Of a DNA stretch of 8,527 bases, positions 1 to 7,426 are shown one piece after another. The DNA lies in contig JAERRP010000515.1 in NCBI GenBank assembly GCA_016735415.1, forward strand, positions 1 through 8,527, written 5' to 3'. The notes beneath the pieces were generated by a model that was given only the letters and a program-made list of their open reading frames with translations, searched no databases and had not been told where the DNA came from. Origin of the DNA: Desulfobacterales bacterium (lineage in GTDB: Bacteria > Desulfobacterota > Desulfobacteria > Desulfobacterales > UBA5852). Numbering within the stretch: position 1 is the first letter of the stretch; every line of letters starts with the position of its first letter. Both the position numbers and the translations under genes were made by a program.

Positions 1-342
1 TTTGCTCTTGCCCCGGTTTTGCGTGTTGCGCTCGCCGTCGGGGTCCCAGTCGATGCGCTTGAGCGGGAATTGAATGCGGTTGGGCGAGTAGACCCGTTTT
101 TTGTAGGCCAGGGAAAACGGGCCCGGCAGGGATTTCCAGGATGCTTCAATGGATTTGCCGTTACGCTCCATCTTCCACTGGCGCACCTCTTCCTTTTTAT
201 ACTTCCACCCATAACGGAAGGGACGAATCCGGACGATCTTGCCGTCTTTAACATCCACCATCCCTTCAGCCCCTCCGCCGAAAAACCCGCCGAGGCCAAG
301 GCTTCTTAAAACCGTTTTGTCTTTGGTTTTCAGCTTTGCCAT
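1..342 (-). CDS. Molybdopterin oxidoreductase alpha subunit, transhydroxylase-like paralogue (N-terminal part, cut by window edge)
   Basis: The first 114 codons are open to the left edge of the window, so the C-terminal bulk is missing. The protein starts MAKLKTKDKTVLRSLG and is recognisable by two blocks shared with the complete alpha subunit at 1518-4529: a DGKIVRIRPF strand motif ([10 protein letters not shown] in the other) and a block PLKRIDWDPDGERNTQNRG ([19 protein letters not shown] in the other). These mark the N-terminal domain of the DMSO-reductase family as seen in pyrogallol-phloroglucinol transhydroxylase. There is no cysteine in the visible part, so the N-terminal [4Fe-4S] site of many family members is absent, as in transhydroxylase. 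No twin-arginine signal is visible, which suggests a cytoplasmic enzyme. The start is firm: a full-length Shine-Dalgarno TAAGGAGGT (352-360) lies 9 nt upstream of the ATG. It lacks the long N-terminal extension of its neighbour. Substrate unknown; family assignment is strong, subfamily less so. Confidence 0.85.
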   Translation of the reverse strand, partial: MAKLKTKDKTVLRSLGLGGFFGGGAEGMVDVKDGKIVRIRPFRYGWKYKKEEVRQWKMERNGKSIEASWKSLPGPFSLAYKKRVYSPNRIQFPLKRIDWDPDGERNTQNRGKSK

Positions 343-615
343 GTTTTGCCTACCTCCTTAAAGGATCAAAATGGGATAAGCCCCTCTATATAAAAAGTAT
401 CACCCTGTGTTCGATCAACACCCCGTGGATACACCATCGATACCCGCCGCCAGACGAGCACCGCTCCGGGCGGGCACCATTCCGCCGGCATACGGCGGTA
501 ACGATACCCGATATTACATGCAAAACATTCCATGGTACGGTTGCCGCCGCTGCCATCGGCACCAGGGAAAATACCGATCCTGTATAAGAGGGAAGACTTT
601 TTCCGTGCAAAGTGT
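343..615 (-). other. Long untranslated leader of the partial molybdoenzyme gene
   Basis: If transcription starts about 7 nt after the -10 box at 622-627, the message has roughly 270 nt before the ATG at 342. I see no convincing gene here. It contains a GC-rich perfect 6-bp hairpin (CCGCCG at 482-487 with CGGCGG at 493-498, 5-nt loop), two copies of CGATACCCG on the plus strand (438-446 and 502-510), and ends in a near-ideal ribosome binding site at 352-360. An open frame for 55 residues (ATG at 533 to stop at 366, minus strand) contains CFAC and a later Cys, but has no ribosome binding site. The length suggests possible RNA-level control, but no known riboswitch class was recognised. Confidence 0.4.
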
Positions 616-621
616 ACCACG

Positions 622-651
622 TTTATAGAAGTGGAGCGATTCAACTGTCAA
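622..651 (-). promoter_or_regulatory. Sigma-70-type promoter for the partial molybdoenzyme gene
   Basis: On the minus strand TTGACA (651-646, exact -35 consensus) is followed after 18 nt by TATAAA (627-622, 5 of 6 to the -10 consensus). It lies just downstream of the beta-subunit stop codon at 676-678. No clear terminator separates the two genes, so the downstream paralogue could be read both from here and by read-through from the sigma-54 promoter at 4601-4615. Predicted start of transcription is near 615. Confidence 0.6.
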
Positions 652-675
652 GTATTTTTTACATACAATATTACA

Positions 676-1521
676 TTAATCGAGCCAGATGGTGTCCAGC
701 GAGCAACTGCCGTCCAGCCGGGCCACCTCGCGTCGGACCACGGCGGCCTGGTGGTGAATTTCGATAAAATAGGGGCCGCTGTGATCGGCCAGCCCGTCAA
801 ATTTAAAATCGCCGAACGCATCCGTTTTCGTTTCAGCCAACACCCGCCCATCGTCGAACAGTTGCACCGCTGCGTCCACCACACACTCGGCCACGGTCGC
901 CTGGCCGGTGGCCACGCTGCCGGCCACAAAACAGGCGTCATAGCGGTAAAGGTTCCGGTAGCCCATCTGCGGTTTGATGTTCCCGGCCGTGGAGAGCGGC
1001 TGTAAGTCCTGTTCGGTCATCATCGATTGCCACTGGTCATCATCGACATGTACAAGGGACAGCGCCCCGGTGGGGCAGGCCTGGACACATCGGGGCACCT
1101 GCCCGTTGTCCGCATCGAGCAGGTGGGCGCAGAGGGTGCACTTTTGGGGTCGCTCGGCGGCTTCATCCCAGCCGATGGCCCCAAAGGGACACGACTGGAC
1201 GATCTGGCGCTGGCCTTTGGATTTTTCCGGGTCGATAATGACAATACCGTCCGGGCGTTTGAAAACCGCCTGGTGGCGGGCGGCCCGCACACAGGGGGCA
1301 TCATCGCAGTGCTGGCAGGGAACCGGCAGGTAGGCCACGTCGATCACCGGAAACCGCCCGCGCTCTCTGGTGCGAAGATCCATCCAGCGCTGGCCGTGAA
1401 TCGGCTGGGCGGCGCTGTAGCCCGGCCAGTCGTTGCCGCAGAACTCATCCTTGCAGGCCAGAAAGCAGTTGTTGCAGTTTTCGCACAGGGCCACGTCGAT
1501 GACCAGGTGGAATTTTTTCAT
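676..1521 (-). CDS. Transhydroxylase-type beta subunit: iron-sulfur electron-transfer protein with C-terminal beta-sandwich
   Basis: The 281-residue partner of the alpha subunit encoded just upstream. Residues 1-160 are a ferredoxin-like NrfC/DmsB-type module. Motif I is C13-C16-C19-C23, motif II C69-C72-C77, a single Cys remains of motif III (C111 in SCPFGAIG), and motif IV is C128-C131-C145-C149. The fourth Cys of motif II is Ala81 and the first three of motif III are gone, so the residues suffice for three [4Fe-4S] clusters rather than four. Three clusters are what is known for pyrogallol-phloroglucinol transhydroxylase beta, which is about the same length. Residues about 188-281 form a predicted beta-rich, transthyretin/Cna-B-like domain, also as in that enzyme ([12 protein letters not shown] is typical). 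Its ATG overlaps the alpha stop codon (ATGA), implying translational coupling; a GGGAG lies about 10 nt upstream. No signal peptide. Likely role: one-electron relay within a cytoplasmic or membrane-attached heterodimer. Confidence 0.9.
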   Translation of the reverse strand: MKKFHLVIDVALCENCNNCFLACKDEFCGNDWPGYSAAQPIHGQRWMDLRTRERGRFPVIDVAYLPVPCQHCDDAPCVRAARHQAVFKRPDGIVIIDPEKSKGQRQIVQSCPFGAIGWDEAAERPQKCTLCAHLLDADNGQVPRCVQACPTGALSLVHVDDDQWQSMMTEQDLQPLSTAGNIKPQMGYRNLYRYDACFVAGSVATGQATVAECVVDAAVQLFDDGRVLAETKTDAFGDFKFDGLADHSGPYFIEIHHQAAVVRREVARLDGSCSLDTIWLD

Positions 1522-4500
1522 GGGGCGGTTTCTCCCTTCCAGCGTTCGATCTGCACCAGGCAGGAATTGGATGACGAGGCATGGGATTTTTTGATGATAT
1601 TGCGGCTGGAGGTCAACTGGTTGATGCAGCCGCCGCGATCGGTGGCCCGACCCGGCTCGCCGATGGGGTCATAAACGGCCGACCCTTCACAGGCGTGCAC
1701 GGTTCCGGGCACGATCCGCTCGGTCACCTGGGCCGCGCAGATCACCGCGCCGCGATCATTGAAGAGTTTGACCAGATCGTCGTTGCGGATGCCGCGCGCC
1801 CGGGCATCCACCGGGTTGATGCGCACGATCCAGTAGTAATAGCCGTCGATGAGCACGCGGTGATCCTTGACATCATTGACAAAACCGTCTTTGGCATCGA
1901 ACATGGTGTGAAAACTGTAGCGCGGGTGCGGCGAAATCATTTGCAGAGGGTATTTTTCAAACAGCGCCGTCGTGTGGTGGCCTTCCCAGGAAGGGATATA
2001 GGTCGGAAGCGGCGGCCGCTCCGGGTCGTCCGGCGCAAAACGCTTGAGGCTGGAGGCTTCAAATTCGAGCTTGCCCGACTGGGTCTGCAACCCCATCCGC
2101 CACTGGCGGGTGTAATCGGCGGGCAGGGGCGAGAGTTCGGGCACATCCTTGGGGGTATTCTGGGCAAACCAGCGGTAAGAGACCGGTGCGCGCAAAGCCG
2201 GCTTGGGGGCCGGCACAACGTAATAGCCTTTTTTCATGAACTTCTTCCACGAGATCACCTGGGGCAGATCGCTGGCCTCAAACAGCCGGCGACACCACTG
2301 CAACTCCGTCATCCCTTCCGAATAGGGGGCGGCCAGCCCCAGGCGCTGGGCCAGTTCCAGAAAGATCTGATAGTCGGACTTGGATTCACCCAGCGGCTCG
2401 ATACACCTGTGCTGCAGGGTGATGATGCGGTGGTTCCACTGGATAAACTGATGGTGGCTGTAGCCGCCGGAATTGGCGGTCTCACCGATGTCCCAGCGCT
2501 CAAAATTGGTACAGGCCGGCAGCAGGATATCGGCAAACTTGGCCTCGCCTTCAAACCAGATGGACTGATTGACCACAAATTCCAGGTTGGCACTGCGATA
2601 GGCGCGGACATAGCGGTTCGAATCGGACATCGTGCCGAAATGCGACCCGCCGTATTTATAGTACATTTTGGCCGTCGAATGCCCCGCTGCCGGGTAGGTG
2701 AATTTTTTAAACTGCCCTTCGATGCTGCGCGGGTCGGTGGGATAGCCCTCGCAGGTGCCGTTGAGAATCGCCTCGGGGATGCGCAGCCGGGGAATCATCT
2801 GTGACACCGGGTTCATGGTGGGCAGTTGGGGCATGCGCTGGTACATGCTGATCCGCAGGCCGGTATTGTCCAGATCGCCCGACATGCCGCCTTCGGCATA
2901 ACCCGGGAAATAAAAACTGGTGTCCACCGGGGTGCCCTGCTGCAGACAGCCCATATTGACACCCGGTTTGCCCAGGCCCTGCATGGCCATCAGACAGACC
3001 ATGCTGCGGGCCCATTCGATGCCCGTGGCGCAGCGGCAGGCACCGCCAAATCCAACCAGTCCGCCGGGTGACAGGTAGGTTTTTCGGCGGCCCCATTCAC
3101 GGGCCAGGGCGCGCACATCTTTGGCCGCCACGGTGGTCTCGACCTGCTGCCACTCGGGTGTTTTGGCCACCCCGTCGGCCTTGCCCAGGATATAATCACG
3201 CCATTTTTCAAAGCCCTCCGTATGGGTGCGCACATAGTCGCGGTCGTAAAGATCTTCCGTGATCCAGACATGGGCGATGGCCAGCGCCATGGCATTGCCG
3301 GTGTCCGGCCGCGGGGCGATCCACTTGCCGCCCAGCAGCGCCGCCGTGTGGTTAAAATAGGGGTCGATGTGCACCATCTTGATCCCCAGCTGCCGGGCCC
3401 ATTGACGGCGGACCGTGCCTTCGAAAGCCCCGTACACCCCGCTGGTGGATTCGGGATCACTGGACCAGAAGACGATCAGCTCGCATTCCTTGAGGCAATC
3501 TTCGACGGTCCCGTAAGTGTCCGTGGCACCGTTGCGGAGGGAGTTGCCCCAATGGTGCATGGCGCCCCAGTACCAGCCTTCCCAGCTGTCCGGATTATGT
3601 ACCACCTGGCTGGAACCGATGGAATTCATGAACCGCGCCCGGGCGCTGAGCCAATAGCCGATATTGCCCCAGGTATGATGTGAGCCGCTGCCGTTCATGA
3701 TGGCGCCCGGACCGTGAACGCGCTTGACCCGCTGGATTTCGCCGGCCACGATGTCCAGGGCTTCGTCCCAGCTGATCCGCTCATAGCCCGAAATCCCGCG
3801 GTTGGCGCAGTGGCGCTCTCCCCGGGGGTCGAAATCAACCCGTTTCATGGGATGCAGCAGCCGGTCGGGTGAATGAATCAGGGATTTCAGGGCAAAGACA
3901 TAGGGGCTGACGGTGCCCTTGCGCGGCGGCGTAAAGGTATGGCCCCTTGCCTTGATGGTCCACGGACGGGCATCCTCGTCATCAAAATCGATGGGCGTGA
4001 TGCGGATGATCTTGCCGCCTTGAACGTAAACAAAGACCGGCCCGCCGTTGGTGTTGCTGGTATAACGCACCATGCCGTCGCCCATGGGCGTGCCGGAGGC
4101 CGGCCCCGTACCGCCGGGCTGAAGCATGTTCAGGGTCTGCATGAACCAGATGACCGGCTCGTCGGGCCCCTGCACGTCCACCCGGAAATTCTTCATGGCG
4201 TTGATCTGCTTCAGATAGTTGTTGGGCGCCGTCATCAACGCGACGGCCGTCGGGACGTCCCGGAAAATAAAGACCACCTGGGCGTCGGCCGCAATGCCGC
4301 GCCGGGAACTTACCCGCCCGGCCTCAAATATATAGGTCCGCCCGACGGCGCCGTCCTGGGTTTTGATCTGGGCGGATAATCTTCTGTCACCCAGGTGCTG
4401 CCGGAAGGCCGGATTGAACCGCTGCTTGACCTTCAGCACAACCCAAATCCCCAACAGCATCGTGCGAAAAATCCAGTTGGCCAGCAAGGTGGAACGAGTC

Positions 4501-4529
4501 AGGATGTGATCGATGAAAAAGTTTGTCAT
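1518..4529 (-). CDS. Transhydroxylase / resorcinol hydroxylase-like molybdoenzyme alpha subunit with N-terminal SCP2-like extension
   Basis: A 1003-residue DMSO-reductase-family catalytic subunit holding a bis-MGD molybdenum site. Residues from about 153 onward align, as far as I recall the sequence, nearly end to end with the 875-residue alpha subunit of Pelobacter acidigallici pyrogallol-phloroglucinol transhydroxylase. That enzyme converts pyrogallol to phloroglucinol with tetrahydroxybenzene as co-substrate. The Mo ligand Ser175 corresponds to Ser315 in HNPDSWEGW. Asp174, His144, Tyr152, Tyr404 and Tyr560 correspond to Asp314, His284, Tyr292, Tyr544 and Tyr690, all present. Changed are Arg153 (Trp293), Trp354 (Phe494) and Cys557 (Ser687). 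As in transhydroxylase there is no N-terminal Cys cluster motif and no Tat signal. Residues 1-152 are extra: a hydrophobic stretch at about 14-33, then an SCP2-like alpha/beta region at about 38-135. The start is supported by GAGG 7 nt upstream and by the sigma-54 promoter at 4601-4615. Resorcinol hydroxylase (resorcinol to hydroxyhydroquinone), a homologue, is the main alternative; the substrate is not fixed by sequence. Confidence 0.9.
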   Translation of the reverse strand: MTNFFIDHILTRSTLLANWIFRTMLLGIWVVLKVKQRFNPAFRQHLGDRRLSAQIKTQDGAVGRTYIFEAGRVSSRRGIAADAQVVFIFRDVPTAVALMTAPNNYLKQINAMKNFRVDVQGPDEPVIWFMQTLNMLQPGGTGPASGTPMGDGMVRYTSNTNGGPVFVYVQGGKIIRITPIDFDDEDARPWTIKARGHTFTPPRKGTVSPYVFALKSLIHSPDRLLHPMKRVDFDPRGERHCANRGISGYERISWDEALDIVAGEIQRVKRVHGPGAIMNGSGSHHTWGNIGYWLSARARFMNSIGSSQVVHNPDSWEGWYWGAMHHWGNSLRNGATDTYGTVEDCLKECELIVFWSSDPESTSGVYGAFEGTVRRQWARQLGIKMVHIDPYFNHTAALLGGKWIAPRPDTGNAMALAIAHVWITEDLYDRDYVRTHTEGFEKWRDYILGKADGVAKTPEWQQVETTVAAKDVRALAREWGRRKTYLSPGGLVGFGGACRCATGIEWARSMVCLMAMQGLGKPGVNMGCLQQGTPVDTSFYFPGYAEGGMSGDLDNTGLRISMYQRMPQLPTMNPVSQMIPRLRIPEAILNGTCEGYPTDPRSIEGQFKKFTYPAAGHSTAKMYYKYGGSHFGTMSDSNRYVRAYRSANLEFVVNQSIWFEGEAKFADILLPACTNFERWDIGETANSGGYSHHQFIQWNHRIITLQHRCIEPLGESKSDYQIFLELAQRLGLAAPYSEGMTELQWCRRLFEASDLPQVISWKKFMKKGYYVVPAPKPALRAPVSYRWFAQNTPKDVPELSPLPADYTRQWRMGLQTQSGKLEFEASSLKRFAPDDPERPPLPTYIPSWEGHHTTALFEKYPLQMISPHPRYSFHTMFDAKDGFVNDVKDHRVLIDGYYYWIVRINPVDARARGIRNDDLVKLFNDRGAVICAAQVTERIVPGTVHACEGSAVYDPIGEPGRATDRGGCINQLTSSRNIIKKSHASSSNSCLVQIERWKGETAP

Positions 4530-4600
4530 GCACGCGCCTCTGATGAAACATCATCCGGTTAATGAGGTCGGCCCGGTTTCCTTGGTCCCCGATAAAAACA

Positions 4601-4615
4601 GCAAGCATTATGCCA
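4601..4615 (-). promoter_or_regulatory. Sigma-54 (-24/-12) promoter of the alpha-beta molybdoenzyme operon
   Basis: On the minus strand TGGCATAATGCTTGC followed by T matches the consensus TGGCAC-N5-TTGCW with the invariant GG and GC at the required 12-bp distance and only a T for C in the -24 box. Transcription would start near 4589, giving a leader of about 60 nt before the ATG at 4529. The divergent gene encodes a sigma-54 activator, so promoter and regulator fit together. Confidence 0.85.
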
Positions 4616-4680
4616 AATAATTAATATTGTAATATCAAACTATTATATCCTCACTTGACATTTTTTACCATATTTGGCAT
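4610..4680. repeat. 10-bp inverted repeat spanning the control region
   Basis: ATGCCAAATA (4610-4619) is the exact reverse complement of TATTTGGCAT (4671-4680), with 51 AT-rich bases between. The left arm overlaps the -24 box of the sigma-54 promoter. The right arm carries TGGCAT but lacks a matching -12 GC, so it is not a second sigma-54 promoter. It may be a vestige of promoter duplication, an operator pair, or chance in AT-rich DNA. Confidence 0.4.
4633..4645 (+). promoter_or_regulatory. Putative IHF binding site
   Basis: TATCAAACTATTA fits the IHF consensus WATCAA-N4-TTR at every defined position. It lies in an AT-rich stretch between the sigma-54 promoter (4601-4615) and the candidate activator sites (4665-4702). 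This is where IHF usually bends DNA so that a bound activator can touch sigma-54 polymerase. The consensus is short and the region AT-rich, so chance remains possible; the position is the stronger argument. Confidence 0.55.
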
Positions 4681-4703
4681 TTATTTTAACGATATATGGT
4701 AAT
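4655..4703 (+). promoter_or_regulatory. Candidate promoter region for the sigma-54 activator gene
   Basis: TTGACA (4655-4660) is an exact -35 box, but the best -10 after it is poor (TTTATT at 4680-4685, 19 nt spacing). A second pairing is TTGGCA (4674-4679) with GGTAAT (4698-4703), 18 nt apart. Either would start transcription upstream of the ATG at 4786. Both overlap the inverted repeat at 4665-4702, so binding of the activator there could also control its own gene. Confidence 0.35.
4665..4702. promoter_or_regulatory. Inverted repeat, probable upstream activator sequence for the sigma-54 activator
   Basis: TTACCATAT (4665-4673) and ATATGGTAA (4694-4702) are perfect 9-bp inverted copies. A third copy with one change, ATATGGTGA, is at 4725-4733, 31 bp from the second, which is close to three helical turns. 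The dyad lies about 75-115 bp upstream of the predicted sigma-54 start near 4589, the usual place for enhancer-type sites. The Fis-type helix-turn-helix of the neighbouring regulator is the natural ligand; this is an inference. Confidence 0.55.
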
Positions 4704-4785
4704 ATCCATTTGCCAGTTCACCGAATATGGTGATAATTTCTGCTATTCCATAAAACCGCCGCCGGAAACCGCGAAAGGCACGCTC

Positions 4786-6333
4786 ATGGTCGATGCCAAT
4801 CTTTTTTTTAAGCAGGCCACCCTGCGGATCTGCAGCAGCCTGGACATCGAAACCGCCCTGTGGCGCTGTCGGCAGTTTATTGCCGACCACCTGCCGGCCG
4901 ACGCGATCTATCTCAACATCTATGAACCGACGCTCGGCGGTCTGCGCTATGTGGCCCGGGCCGATGCCACCGGCGGGCAGCAGATGGCCAAAACCATTGC
5001 CCTGCCGGCCGGGCTCATCCAGGCTATTGAAAGCGGTCAGCGCCTGAAAGACTACCTGATTATCAACCGTCCCCGGCAGGACCCCCTGGGCCGCATCATC
5101 GTCTCGGAGCTGGGCATGACGGGGAACATGTCGTTTATCGCCCTGCGGCTGGCTATCGAAGGCCGGCGGCTGGGGGTCATCGACCTGTTTGCCCGCGGAC
5201 ACGACCGGTTCAGCGACGCCGATGCACAACTGCTGGCCCTGCTGCGCGAACCGTTTGCCATCGCCATGGCCAACGCCCTGCGACACCAGCAGCTGGCCGG
5301 GTTAAAAGAGCAACTGGCCTCGGACAACCGCTACCTGAACAGCGAATTGATATCCAAATCCGGCGCCGAAGTGATCGGCGCCGAAAAGGGGCTCAAGGGG
5401 GTGATGAAACCGGTGGCCCAGGTGGCCCCGCTGAAAAGCACCGTGCTGCTGCTCGGTGAAACCGGCACCGGCAAAGAGGTTATCGCCAATGCCCTGCACC
5501 GCCTGTCACCGCGCCGCAACCGCCCCTTTATCAAGGTCAACTGCGGGGCCATGCCCGAAAACCTGATCGACAGTGAACTGTTCGGACACGAACGAGGGGC
5601 CTTCACCGGCGCCGTCCGCCAGAAGCGCGGTCGCTTTGAGCGGGCGCACAGGGGAACCATTTTTCTGGATGAAATTGGAGAATTGCCCGTCTGGGCCCAG
5701 GTCCGTCTGCTGCGGGTGCTGCAAACCGGCGAAATCGAACGCCTGGGCGGCTCGCCACCCATTGCCCTTGACATTCGCGTGATCGCCGCCACCCATCAGG
5801 ATCTGGCCGCAATGGTGGCAAAGGGCCTTTTCCGCGAAGATCTGTGGTTTCGTATCAACGCCTTCCCTATTCAGATCCCCCCGCTGCGGCAGCGCCCGGC
5901 CGATATCGCCCTGCTGGTTCACTATTTTATCACCAAAAAATCGAAGGAGTTGGGCCTTCACCCGGCCCCCACCCTGGCGCCGGGGGCCATCGAGCGACTT
6001 GGGCGACACCACTGGCCGGGCAATGTCAGGGAACTTGAAAACACGGTGGAAAGAGCGCTGATCCAGCACCGCCAGGGGCCGTTGGTGTTTCAACGCTTTG
6101 AAACCACTCCGCAGCGCCGTGAGGAACTGATCGCTTTTGAACAGCCGGGGGCGCCCCAACGCCTGGATGAGGTCGTAACCGGACATATCCAGCGCGTCCT
6201 GGCACTGTCCGGCGGCCGAATCAACGGTCCCAGGGGCGCGGCCGCCCTTCTGGACGTGCATCCCAATACACTGCGCCACCGGATGAACAAACTGGGCATC
6301 ACTTACGGCCGCCGCTATCGCCGGCAGGGGTAG
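4786..6333 (+). CDS. Sigma-54-dependent transcriptional activator (GAF - AAA+ - Fis HTH)
   Basis: A 515-residue enhancer-binding protein of the FhlA/NorR type. Residues about 10-165 form a GAF sensor domain (poorly conserved, ligand unknown), followed by a helical linker. The AAA+ domain runs from about 192 to 425, with Walker A GETGTGKE (224-231), the sigma-54 contact loop GAFTGA (271-276), Walker B IFLDE (292-296) and WPGNVREL (410-417). A Fis-type helix-turn-helix ends the protein (about 476-504, with HPNTLRHRMNKLGI). All parts needed to open sigma-54 complexes appear intact. The ATG at 4786 is preferred (AAAGG 8 nt upstream). The longer frame from 4696 would add 30 unlikely residues and run through the probable operator sites. 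It is divergent from the molybdoenzyme operon, whose sigma-54 promoter it probably activates in response to a phenolic ligand or a related signal. There is no phosphoreceiver domain, so control is likely by direct ligand or redox sensing. Confidence 0.92.
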   Translation: MVDANLFFKQATLRICSSLDIETALWRCRQFIADHLPADAIYLNIYEPTLGGLRYVARADATGGQQMAKTIALPAGLIQAIESGQRLKDYLIINRPRQDPLGRIIVSELGMTGNMSFIALRLAIEGRRLGVIDLFARGHDRFSDADAQLLALLREPFAIAMANALRHQQLAGLKEQLASDNRYLNSELISKSGAEVIGAEKGLKGVMKPVAQVAPLKSTVLLLGETGTGKEVIANALHRLSPRRNRPFIKVNCGAMPENLIDSELFGHERGAFTGAVRQKRGRFERAHRGTIFLDEIGELPVWAQVRLLRVLQTGEIERLGGSPPIALDIRVIAATHQDLAAMVAKGLFREDLWFRINAFPIQIPPLRQRPADIALLVHYFITKKSKELGLHPAPTLAPGAIERLGRHHWPGNVRELENTVERALIQHRQGPLVFQRFETTPQRREELIAFEQPGAPQRLDEVVTGHIQRVLALSGGRINGPRGAAALLDVHPNTLRHRMNKLGITYGRRYRRQG

Positions 6334-6395
6334 ATCACTTTTGGGCCGGTGGATGTCATTTTTTCAACCCATAACCCGGTTGGGGATATCCCAAA

Positions 6396-7409
6396 ATGAT
6401 TCTCTATGATGCGACCTATAAGACGAGTTTCTTCGAATTCGGCATCCAGATTCCCATTTCTGACAGCAAGCTCTCCCGGACGTTTGACATTCTCAGAAAC
6501 CACCCGCTGCTTGGATCACGCCGGCAAGCATGGCATTGTGACCGGGTTACGGAGAAAATAGAAGAAACCGATCTGCGGCGTGCTCATTCCGGCGCCTATG
6601 TGGAGCGGCTCTTCTCCGAGGCGCTCGAAAACGAGATTGTCAAAACCTATGAACTGATCGATGCTGAAGGCCGCTACTATCGCTACAACCCCTCCGCAGC
6701 CACCCAGCCCCTGACCGGTCTCTTCGACCGCATCCGGCAGCGGGTCGCCGGTACGGCCCAATGCTGCCGGCGGGCCCTTGAAAATGGCTTCTGCTTCTAT
6801 TTCGGGGGCGGCATGCACCATGCCCAGTACGATTTCGGCAACGGTTTCTGCCTGCTGAACGACATCGTCATCGCCATCCGCAAACTGCAGGCCGAAAATT
6901 CTATCCACAGAGCATGGGTCATCGATGTGGATGCCCACAAGGGTGACGGCACGGCGGCCCTGACCCGCGGGGATGACACCATTACCACCTTGAGCATTCA
7001 CATGGCCCGGGGATGGCCTCTGGACGGAAATCCGGTTTTGGCTGACGGCCGCCCCAATCCCTCCTTTATCCCCAGCGATATCGACATTCCCATCGCCGCC
7101 GGTGAAGAAAGCGACTACAACGCGCAGCTGCTGGAAGGGCTGTATCGTCTGGAGGCCCGGTCGCAACCGGAGTTGGCCGTGGTTGTTTCCGGCGCCGATC
7201 CGTATGAGAAAGACGAGTTGCCCTCCACGCAGGAGCTGCGTCTGAGCCGATCCCAGATGCGGGATCGGGACCGTCTGGTCTACCGTTTTCTAAACGATCG
7301 CGGGATTCCGCACGCCGGCCTGATGGCAGGCGGATACGGTAAGTCCGTGTGGGAAATTTACAGCCGATTTTTGACCTGGGTGCTGTGCGATCGCCTGGGC
7401 GGAGATTGA
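6396..7409 (+). CDS. Histone-deacetylase-family zinc amidohydrolase
   Basis: A 337-residue single-domain member of the arginase/deacetylase superfamily, which removes acetyl or similar acyl groups from amines (lysine side chains, polyamines) using one zinc ion. Visible family motifs are GGGMHHA with the catalytic His pair 141-142, GNGFCLLND (148-156), DVDAHKGDG with zinc ligands Asp179 and His181, SGADPY with zinc ligand Asp268, and GGYG with the transition-state Tyr314. All catalytic positions are present, so the enzyme is probably active. No signal peptide or membrane segment, hence cytoplasmic. The ATG follows GGGGA by 9 nt and starts 62 nt after the activator gene on the same strand. No terminator is seen in the gap, so co-transcription is possible. 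The substrate cannot be read from the sequence: acetylpolyamine, acetylated protein and acetoin-utilisation (AcuC-like) roles all remain open. No direct tie to phenol metabolism is shown. Confidence 0.9.
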   Translation: MILYDATYKTSFFEFGIQIPISDSKLSRTFDILRNHPLLGSRRQAWHCDRVTEKIEETDLRRAHSGAYVERLFSEALENEIVKTYELIDAEGRYYRYNPSAATQPLTGLFDRIRQRVAGTAQCCRRALENGFCFYFGGGMHHAQYDFGNGFCLLNDIVIAIRKLQAENSIHRAWVIDVDAHKGDGTAALTRGDDTITTLSIHMARGWPLDGNPVLADGRPNPSFIPSDIDIPIAAGEESDYNAQLLEGLYRLEARSQPELAVVVSGADPYEKDELPSTQELRLSRSQMRDRDRLVYRFLNDRGIPHAGLMAGGYGKSVWEIYSRFLTWVLCDRLGGD

Positions 7410-7426
7410 AAGAAATGCGGCGGGTT

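Noticed and set aside
19..309. Plus-strand frame of 96 codons at the left edge
   Set aside because: It is antisense to the partial molybdoenzyme gene (342 to 1), which has family motifs and an ideal ribosome binding site; the plus-strand product shows no recognisable motif.
608..624. Possible sigma-54 promoter TGGTACACTTTGC on the minus strand
   Set aside because: The GG and GC are 10 bp apart instead of 12, a spacing not tolerated by sigma-54; an exact -35 with a good -10 lies at the same place.
366..644. Minus-strand frame of 92 codons before the paralogue, vaguely rubredoxin-like around CFACNIGYRY
   Set aside because: It would start at a TTG inside the promoter, has no ribosome binding site at its internal ATG, and lacks the second CxxC pair of rubredoxin. 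Kept only as a note in the leader finding.
1581..2804. Plus-strand frame of 407 codons
   Set aside because: Antisense to the alpha subunit, whose whole length matches a known family; long antisense frames are common in GC-rich DNA.
4674..4690. Plus-strand TGGCATTTATTTTAAC as a sigma-54 promoter for the activator gene
   Set aside because: The -12 box lacks the essential GC.
4696..4785. Upstream ATG extending the activator by 30 residues
   Set aside because: The extra residues are not family-like, there is no ribosome binding site, and the stretch overlaps the candidate operator half-sites. The ATG at 4786 has AAAGG before it.
5506..6279. Minus-strand frame of 257 codons
   Set aside because: Antisense to the AAA+ domain of the activator; no motifs of its own.
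6516..7166. Minus-strand frame of 216 codons
   Set aside because: Antisense to the deacetylase-family gene, which carries the full catalytic motif set.
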